A stretch of DNA of 8,966 bases, from the NCBI GenBank assembly GCA_040005265.1, contig JBDTZF010000112.1, forward strand, positions 1 to 8,966, read 5' to 3'. Shown here one piece after another: positions 5,016-8,966 of this stretch. Position 1 is the first letter of the stretch. Each line of letters starts with the position of its first letter. The stretch comes from JBDTZF01 sp040005265. GTDB taxonomy: Bacteria > Verrucomicrobiota > Verrucomicrobiia > Chthoniobacterales > UBA10450. The translations under genes and the position numbers were made by a program. Under the pieces are notes generated by a model. The model worked only from the letters and a program-made list of their open reading frames with translations, was not told the origin of the DNA and searched no databases.

Positions 5016-7460
5016 TTACAAACTCGGAATTCGATCGGACGAATCGCTCTCGATGGCGCGGCGGATGGCGTTCCACCAATCGTCGTAAAGCTCTGCAATC
5101 GGCCAGCGGAACTCCTCGCCGGCCGCGCGGATGCGAAGCTCATCGCCGCCGACTTTGCCGAGCTGCTGAAATGGAACACCGCGCTCGCGCAGGATCGACA
5201 ACGTCTTTTCCAAATCCCCCGGCGCGACCGAAATGACGATGCGCGACTGCGATTCATTGAAAAGTGTAGTGGTGGGCGCGTCATTCAGTGTAGTGGCGCT
5301 CCGAGCCGGAGTCGCATTTGTGTCGCCCGCAGGGTTTCCTGAAGTTGCGGCTGACACAGCCGCCTCTACACCGGCAAGATCGACATCAGCACCAAAAAGT
5401 TCGTCGGGATTAAAACAGCATTCCGCCAGCGCCACCGCCAGTCCGCCCTCGCTGCAATCGTGCGCGCTCTTGACCAGACCTTGCAGAATCAATTCGCGGG
5501 TCGCGCTTTGGACTTCGATCTCGTGCGCAAGATCGACATGTGGCGGCGGGCCGATCTTTTTTCCGTGGCAAACTTTTACGAATCGCGAGCCGCCAAGGCC
5601 TGGGGGGACGATCGGAGCCTGCCCTGAGTCTGCCGAACGGGTGTCGTCCGGCTCGTCGGACGCGACGGAGCGCGTCCCTCCAACCAGAATGATCGCGTCA
5701 CCGGCGTTCTTGAACCATTGCGTGGTGATGTGCTTTTCCTCATCGATCAACCCAACCATGCCAATCGTTGGCGTAGGATCGACAACGCCGGCCGGACTCT
5801 CATTATATAATGAGACGTTCCCGCCCGTAACCGGCGTCCCGAAAGCGCGACACGCCTCGGCAATGCCCTCGACCGCTTCGCGCAGCTGCCAGAAATTCTC
5901 CGGCTTGTACGGATTTCCGAAGTTCAAGTTGTCGGTCACGGCAAGGGGGCGCGCGCCAGAACACGTGAGATTTCTTGCGGCCTCGGCCACGGCGATCTTT
6001 CCGCCTTCGCGGGGATCGAGCCGGCAATAGAGCGAATTGCAGTCGGTGGTCGCGGCCAGGATCTTGTTCGCAGCCCGGACAAAGAAGACAGCGGCGTCGG
6101 AACCCGGCTTCACAACTGTGCCGGTGCGCACGGTGTGATCGTATTGGCGGTAGACCCAGTTCTTCGATGCGATCGTGGGGTCGCGCAGCAATTGGCGCAA
6201 AGCATCGTGATTGTCGATCTTCGGGAGATCCCAAGTGCGACGGTCATAGACCGCCGCTACAGAAGAAGGAGGCTTTGCTTCGCGGGAATAAAGTGGCGCT
6301 TCGTCGGCGAGCGGTTTGGCCGGAATCTCCGCGGCGATGGTGCCGTTGTTGCGCACCCGCATCATGCCATCATCCGTTACCCGTCCGATTTCGGCGCACG
6401 GCACATCCCACTTCTCGAAAATCTCGCGCACGACATTTTCCTGTCCGCGCTTGGCGATGATCAGCATTCGCTCCTGCGATTCGCTGAGCAGAATTTCATA
6501 CGGCGTCATTCCCGGTTCGCGCTTCGGGACCTTGGCCAGGTCGATCTCAACGCCGCTATCGCCACGACTGGCTGTTTCGCAGGTGGAACAAGTGAGGCCG
6601 GCCGCGCCCATGTCTTGAATTCCGGCGACGGCGTCCCGCGCCAAAAGTTCGAGACAAGCCTCGAGCAAGAGCTTTTCCTTGAATGGATCGCCCACCTGAA
6701 CCGCTGGTCGATCTTCCTTTGATTCTTCAGTGAGCTCCCGCGAAGCGAACGCTGCACCGGCCAAGCCGTCCCGACCGGTCTCGGCGCCGACATAAAAAAC
6801 CGGATTACCAACGCCTCGGGCCGCGCCGCGAGCGAGTTGTTCGTGTCGTAAAACGCCAAGACAAAAAACATTTATCAACGGATTGCCTTCGAAACTTTCA
6901 TCGAAATAAATTTCACCGCCGATGGTGGGAACGCCGATGCAGTTGCCGTAATGAGCAATGCCGCTGACTACGCCGGTGAAGAGCCGCCTGTTGGCGGCCA
7001 AGTTCGAATTTCCAATTTCGAATTTCGAATTTTGAGTCGTGATCGGTCCGAAGCGCAGCGAGTTGAGGGAAAATTCCGGGCGAGCGCCCATTGTGAAAAT
7101 GTCGCGAATGATTCCGCCGACACCGGTGGCGGCGCCTTGGAATGGCTCGATCGCGCTGGGATGATTGTGGCTCTCGATCTTAAACGCAATCGCCCAACCG
7201 TCGCCGATATCGACCACGCCGGCATTTTCTTCGCCGGCTTTCACCAAAATATTCGGACCAGTGGTGGGAAGTTTCTTCAGTTCTTTTCTGGAATTCTTGT
7301 AGGAACAATGCTCGCTCCACATCACCGAGAAAATTCCTAGCTCGGTAAAATTTGGTTCGCGCCCAAGGATTTTCTTGATGCGCTCGAATTCTTCCGGCGT
7401 AAGCCCGTGCTTTGCCACTAGTTGGGGCGTAACGGTTGGATCGACAATGATGTTTGCCAT
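5016..7460 (-). CDS. purL: Phosphoribosylformylglycinamidine synthase subunit PurL, carrying four repeat-derived insertions
   Basis: Fourth purine step: ATP-dependent amidation of FGAR to FGAM. This small-type PurL needs PurQ (glutaminase) and PurS, neither of which is in the window. Conserved motifs are intact: the active-site His H51 in MWSEHCSYKNSRKELK, ESHNHPSAIEPFQGAATGVGG (96-116), GRDGLAGAAFASRE (229-242), DMGAAGLTCSTCE (283-295), SESQERM (326-332), TGGNVSLYNE (545-554), SAHDCSEGGLAVALAE (665-680) and FNESQSRIVIS (734-744). At 814 residues it exceeds the Bacillus-type length (about 740). The excess falls in four low-complexity, repeat-encoded stretches at about 141-158, 399-409, 594-620 and 698-732, all between conserved blocks and all in frame. 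The ATG at 7460 begins MANIIVDPTVTPQLVAKHGL, the family N-terminus; extension to 7517 would run into the left REP of the RAYT unit. No strong Shine-Dalgarno is seen. Confidence 0.96.
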   Translation of the reverse strand: MANIIVDPTVTPQLVAKHGLTPEEFERIKKILGREPNFTELGIFSVMWSEHCSYKNSRKELKKLPTTGPNILVKAGEENAGVVDIGDGWAIAFKIESHNHPSAIEPFQGAATGVGGIIRDIFTMGARPEFSLNSLRFGPITTQNSKFEIGNSNLAANRRLFTGVVSGIAHYGNCIGVPTIGGEIYFDESFEGNPLINVFCLGVLRHEQLARGAARGVGNPVFYVGAETGRDGLAGAAFASRELTEESKEDRPAVQVGDPFKEKLLLEACLELLARDAVAGIQDMGAAGLTCSTCETASRGDSGVEIDLAKVPKREPGMTPYEILLSESQERMLIIAKRGQENVVREIFEKWDVPCAEIGRVTDDGMMRVRNNGTIAAEIPAKPLADEAPLYSREAKPPSSVAAVYDRRTWDLPKIDNHDALRQLLRDPTIASKNWVYRQYDHTVRTGTVVKPGSDAAVFFVRAANKILAATTDCNSLYCRLDPREGGKIAVAEAARNLTCSGARPLAVTDNLNFGNPYKPENFWQLREAVEGIAEACRAFGTPVTGGNVSLYNESPAGVVDPTPTIGMVGLIDEEKHITTQWFKNAGDAIILVGGTRSVASDEPDDTRSADSGQAPIVPPGLGGSRFVKVCHGKKIGPPPHVDLAHEIEVQSATRELILQGLVKSAHDCSEGGLAVALAECCFNPDELFGADVDLAGVEAAVSAATSGNPAGDTNATPARSATTLNDAPTTTLFNESQSRIVISVAPGDLEKTLSILRERGVPFQQLGKVGGDELRIRAAGEEFRWPIAELYDDWWNAIRRAIESDSSDRIPSL
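5263..5369. repeat. REP pair inserted in purL (codons about 698-732)
   Basis: Minus strand from 5369: GTAG, A, G, stem GCGGCTG, loop TGT, stem CAGCCGC (5369-5347), a GTAG-family copy. A plus-strand partner begins GTAGTG at 5290 and forms GCGCTCCG / CGGAGTCGC around AGC. The decamer AGTGTAGTGG occurs at 5263-5272 and again at 5287-5296, a short direct duplication next to the element. The encoded peptide runs VEAAVSAATSGNPAGDTNA and onward to NDAPTTT, just before the conserved LFNESQSR. The frame is preserved. Confidence 0.8.
5601..5681. repeat. GGAG-type REP inserted in purL (codons about 594-620)
   Basis: Minus strand from 5681: GGAG, stem GGACGCG, loop CTCCGT, stem CGCGTCC, the same sequence as the plus-strand copy at 2255-2278. 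It continues into a second hairpin, CGTCCG with CGGACG (5645-5650 and 5657-5662), and a GC-rich tail to about 5601. It encodes TRSVASDEPDDTRSADSG and QAPIVPP between VILVGG-like and GLGGSRFVKV segments that are normally nearly adjacent in PurL. Confidence 0.83.
6234..6266. repeat. GTAG-type REP inserted in purL (codons about 399-409)
   Basis: Minus strand from 6260: GTAG, stem CGGCGGTC, loop TAT, stem GACCGTCG, then CAC. One position of the extended stem is mismatched. The translated element is SSVAAVYDRRT, placed in the variable linker between PLADEAPLYSREAKPP and the following LPKIDNHDALRQLL. AAVYDRR is a peptide I recall recurring in verrucomicrobial proteins, which would fit a repeat origin. 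Confidence 0.8.
6987..7040. repeat. AT-rich AATTCGAA repeat inserted in purL (codons about 141-158)
   Basis: A block of iterated AATTCGAA/AATTTCGAA units (about 7002-7034) stands out as AT-rich within a GC-rich gene. It encodes TTQNSKFEIGNSNLAANR between SLNSLRFGPI and RLFTGVVSGIAHYGN; in Bacillus-type PurL only a few residues separate these motifs. It has no GTAG or GGAG head and is therefore a different repeat type from the other three insertions. Confidence 0.72.
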
Positions 7461-7508
7461 CGAGACAGCCACGTTAGCGAATCTCCAACGACGCTCAACA
7501 CGTGAGTG

Positions 7509-7559
7509 GTGGATCAAGCAGTCCCTTGCTCGATGTTAATTCAGTCGGCGAAGCCGCAC
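7509..7559 (+). repeat. Left GTGG-type REP of the RAYT unit
   Basis: GTGG (7509-7512), stem ATCAAGCA, loop GTCCCT, stem TGCTCGAT (one A-C mismatch), then GTTAATTCAGT and the GGCGAAGCC mini-hairpin ending GCAC at 7559. It is the inverse of 8334-8384. It also overlaps an in-frame GTG at 7502, so a longer reading of the transposase would translate through it. Confidence 0.8.
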
Positions 7560-7606
7560 ATTATCTTAGCCTTGAAGCGCTCGAACGAACAATTCAGGCT
7601 GATCCA

Positions 7607-8062
7607 ATGCTTTATCGCGGGTTCCCCTCGAAACTGCATCATGCTGTTCCTTCCTGGGTCGAAACCGGCGCGCTGTTTCACATACGTATCAGGGTCGACC
7701 GCGAGAAACAGCAAAGCCCGCTAACCGCCGCCCCGCTCGGCGAAGCTTTCCTGGACTCGGCGCGATTCTACGAAATCAAACAGCGCTGGCATATCACACT
7801 GTTCCTCCTAATGCCGGATCATCTGCATGCTCTTCTCTCCTTCCCGAGCGACGAGTCAATGAGCAAGGCGGTAGGCGATTGGAAACATTTTCAAACTCAC
7901 CGGCACGGCATCATCTGGCAGGAAGGCTATTTCGATCACCGATTGCGCGATGATGAACGCGGCGAACAGTTCCAGGCAAAAATAAGTTACATTCGCCAAA
8001 ATCCCGTTGTGACCGGTTTATGTGCGAAAGCCGAGGATTGGCCCTGGATCATTGAGGGCTGA
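7607..8062 (+). CDS. REP-associated tyrosine transposase (RAYT, Y1/IS200-like HUH family)
   Basis: A 151-residue single-domain HUH endonuclease of the Y1 transposase superfamily, expected to nick and join single-stranded REP hairpins. Visible features: LHHAVPSWVETGALFHIRI (10-28), the usual RAYT opening strand; the metal-binding HUH motif D71-H72-L73-H74 in LLMPDHLHALLS; IIWQEGYFDHRLRDDE (102-117); and the candidate catalytic tyrosine Y128 in SYIRQNPVVTGL. All key residues are present and there is no frameshift, so it may be active. The ATG at 7607 starts shortly before the conserved region. A GTG at 7502 would add 35 residues encoded mostly by the left REP, which is less likely. Only a weak AGG precedes the ATG. 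It is divergent from purL and followed by a REP cluster. Family assignment is firm; activity and target preference are inferred. Confidence 0.9.
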   Translation: MLYRGFPSKLHHAVPSWVETGALFHIRIRVDREKQQSPLTAAPLGEAFLDSARFYEIKQRWHITLFLLMPDHLHALLSFPSDESMSKAVGDWKHFQTHRHGIIWQEGYFDHRLRDDERGEQFQAKISYIRQNPVVTGLCAKAEDWPWIIEG

Positions 8063-8116
8063 GATGCATCGATCAGTTTTATGCTCTACCCGGTCACGAT
8101 CCCAGAGTGCTAGTTA

Positions 8117-8168
8117 GGCGGCGAAGCCGCAATTATCTGGCATCGTCCGGCGGAGCGGCCGATCCACC
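8117..8168 (-). repeat. GTGG-type REP, second variant
   Basis: Minus strand: GGTGGATCGGCCGCTCCGCC followed by GGACGATGCCAGATAATT and the GCGGCTTCGCCGC mini-hairpin. It is an inverse copy, with one small gap, of 8299-8350. It lies 55 bp beyond the transposase stop. The 8063-8116 segment before it contains no gene or repeat that I can see. Confidence 0.78.
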
Positions 8169-8190
8169 TAATGTGAGTTTCCGCTTGCGG

Positions 8191-8255
8191 GTGGATCGAG
8201 CAGTTATGCCCGTCCGGCTCGGACCTCGATGCTAAACTACGTGGCGAAGCCGCAC
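8191..8255 (+). repeat. GTGG-type REP with nested palindrome
   Basis: GTGG (8191), ATCGAG, a 24-nt interior, CTCGAT (ending 8230), then GCTAAACTAC and the GGCGAAGCC mini-hairpin. The interior is longer than the 10 nt found between the same ATCGAG/CTCGAT arms in the other copies and contains the palindrome GTCCGGCTCGGAC (8212-8224). This copy therefore looks like a REP whose loop was replaced or invaded by another palindrome. Confidence 0.7.
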
Positions 8256-8273
8256 TCATAGGGCGCGGCCGAT

Positions 8274-8436
8274 CCTCCAGATTTGCCTTTCCATCCAGGG
8301 TGGATCGGCCGCTCCGCCGGGCGATGCTAATAAGTGCGGCTTCGCCGCCTAGACTAACATCGAGCAAGGGACTGCTCGATCCACCTTTGAAGCATCACCC
8401 GCCGGAGCGTCGCATTCCCTCCAGATTTGCCTTTCC
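8274..8436 (+). repeat. Exact 19-bp direct repeat flanking the last REP pair
   Basis: CCTCCAGATTTGCCTTTCC occurs at 8274-8292 and again at 8418-8436, bracketing the REP pair 8299-8384 and a short GGAG-like fragment (8401-8422, read on the minus strand). The second copy lies just before the aminotransferase ribosome-binding site and is probably the original; the first may be a duplicate made when the REP material arrived. The remainder of 8385-8460 shows no other gene. Confidence 0.7.
8299..8384. repeat. Head-to-head GTGG REP pair around a shared mini-hairpin (BIME-like)
   Basis: Plus-strand REP 8300-8325 (GTGG, ATCGGCCGCTCCGCC, GGGCGAT), central mini-hairpin GCGGCTTCGCCGC (8336-8348), and minus-strand REP 8384-8359 (GTGG, perfect stem ATCGAGCA, loop GTCCCT, TGCTCGAT). 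Its two halves match different copies in the window: the left half matches 8117-8168, the right half matches 7509-7559. This supports a two-module structure in which the mini-hairpin is the common centre. Confidence 0.8.
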
Positions 8437-8446
8437 GACCCAAATC

Positions 8447-8450
8447 GGAG
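8447..8450 (+). promoter_or_regulatory. Ribosome-binding site for the aminotransferase
   Basis: GGAG at 8447-8450 lies 10 nt before GTG 8461. It is the clearest Shine-Dalgarno sequence in the window and fixes the GTG as the start. Confidence 0.6.
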
Positions 8451-8460
8451 AACATTCCGC

Positions 8461-8966
8461 GTGGCCTTTGACTTGAAAGAAATCATCGCCGCGCGCCTGG
8501 GCGAGAACTACCAACTCCACGAGCGGCACATCAACCGCACGCTGGTGGCGGCGCAACGGGTCATCGGTTTCGACAAGGTCTATGCCCGGGCCGAGGGCGC
8601 CTACCTCTACGATATGGATAACCAGCCATATCTCGATTTTCTGAGCGGCTACAGTGTTTTCAATATCGGGCGGAATCATCCCGTGGTGAAACAGGCGATC
8701 CGCGACGTGCTCGATCTTGATCTTCCGAACATGGTGCAGATGGATTGCTCACTCTTGAGCGGCCTGCTGGCGGAAGCGATCACCAAACGCACTCCACCTC
8801 ATCTCGATGCTGTTTTCTTTTGCAACTCCGGCACCGAAGCCACGGAAGGCGCGTTGAAATTTGCCCGGGCCGCCACAGGAAGAAAACGCGTGGTGTCACT
8901 GGAGAGCGCTTTCCACGGACTCAGCCTCGGCTCGCTTTCGTTAATGGGCTGCGAAAGTTTTACCGA
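8461..8966 (+). CDS. Class III PLP-dependent aminotransferase, N-terminal part (runs off the window)
   Basis: The first 168 residues of a fold-type I, class III aminotransferase (acetylornithine/ornithine/GABA aminotransferase family) are encoded; the 3' end lies beyond 8966. Seen: VYARAEGAYLYDMDNQPYLDFLSG (40-63), YSVFNIGRNHP (64-74), FFCNSGTEATEGALKFAR (119-136, whose SGTEA loop binds the PLP phosphate) and SLESAFHGLSLGSLS (146-160). The catalytic lysine would lie past the window end, so activity cannot be judged. The start is GTG 8461 with GGAG 10 nt upstream. The long lead (AARLGENYQLHERHINRTLVAAQRVIGFDKVYARAEG) and LDLDLPNMVQMDC resemble, from memory, hopanoid-associated HpnO-type aminotransferases more than ArgD, but the substrate is uncertain. 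It is divergent from purL and separated from it by the RAYT unit. Confidence 0.88.
   Translation, partial: MAFDLKEIIAARLGENYQLHERHINRTLVAAQRVIGFDKVYARAEGAYLYDMDNQPYLDFLSGYSVFNIGRNHPVVKQAIRDVLDLDLPNMVQMDCSLLSGLLAEAITKRTPPHLDAVFFCNSGTEATEGALKFARAATGRKRVVSLESAFHGLSLGSLSLMGCESFT

Larger units (their letters stand above)
7509..8384 (+). mobile_element. RAYT unit with inverted REP ends (REPtron-like)
   Basis: A single transposase gene is bracketed by 51-bp inverted sequences at 7509-7559 and 8334-8384 that agree at 46 of 51 positions. Each contains GTGG followed by a hairpin, ATCRAGCA, loop GTCCCT, TGCTCGAT, and then a GGCGAAGCC mini-hairpin. Further REPs of the same kind lie downstream of the gene at 8117-8323. 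A RAYT gene flanked by its cognate REPs is the known REPtron arrangement. The unit sits between the divergent purL and aminotransferase genes, 48 bp from the purL ATG and 76 bp from the aminotransferase GTG. No obvious target-site duplication is visible at its outer ends, as expected for HUH enzymes. Confidence 0.75.

Noticed and set aside
4602..5342. 246-codon open frame on the plus strand
   Set aside because: It crosses purF, the repeat-filled spacer and purL on the opposite strand and has no domain similarity; it is an antisense shadow.
5233..6030. 265-codon open frame on the plus strand
   Set aside because: It lies wholly antisense to purL and shows no recognisable domain; long antisense frames are expected in GC-rich genes.
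7461..7500. Possible purL promoter (TTGAGC with TAACGT on the minus strand, 16 nt apart)
   Set aside because: Only a weak match to sigma-70 consensus and it would start transcription only a few bases before the ATG; not enough to call.
8110..8367. 85-codon open frame on the minus strand
   Set aside because: It lies entirely within the REP cluster and is explained by repeat sequence.
8101..8400. Repeat cluster considered as a CRISPR array
   Set aside because: Units are inverted, unevenly spaced hairpins of variable length with no regular unique spacers and no cas genes.
8395..8679. 94-codon open frame on the minus strand
   Set aside because: It is antisense to the aminotransferase gene, whose frame has clear family motifs and a ribosome-binding site.

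Overview
This is a GC-rich stretch of bacterial chromosome. It carries a purine-biosynthesis cluster on the minus strand, two aldo/keto reductase genes after it, a small REP-associated transposase (RAYT) unit, and the start of a PLP aminotransferase at the right edge. No tRNA, rRNA, CRISPR array or phage gene is visible. The palindromic repeat families and the short peptides they encode when translated (MEGHAPSCP...DATERVPP, AAVYDRR, HPERSEG) resemble those I associate with soil Verrucomicrobia (Chthoniobacterales-like). That placement is inference from memory, not a search.

Layout, left to right: an inverted repeat (17-114); two aldo/keto reductases overlapping by 4 bp (130-1119 and 1116-2012, minus); a 306-bp gap packed with three repeat elements; purM (2319-3317), purF (3384-4892) and purL (5016-7460), all minus and transcribed purL-purF-purM; a RAYT unit (7509-8384) with the plus-strand transposase gene 7607-8062 between near-identical inverted REP sequences; a REP cluster; and a class III aminotransferase beginning at 8461 and running off the window.

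PurL, PurF and PurM catalyse steps 4, 1 and 5 of de novo IMP synthesis. PurL is of the small type that needs PurS and PurQ, neither of which is in the window. The reductases form their own translationally coupled pair and are probably a separate transcription unit.

The most striking feature is the density of short palindromic elements. Nearly every intergenic gap of the minus-strand block is filled by a head-to-head pair of hairpins. Four more repeat segments lie in frame inside purL, making PurL (814 aa) about 70 residues longer than the usual Bacillus-type enzyme. Most elements share a plan of a 5' tetranucleotide (GTAG, GGAG or GTGG) followed by a hairpin whose arms covary between copies. 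This is the architecture known for REP/BIME sequences mobilised by RAYT transposases, and a RAYT lies just upstream of purL. The window therefore looks like a REP-RAYT system that has spread into spacers and, unusually, into the body of a central metabolic gene.
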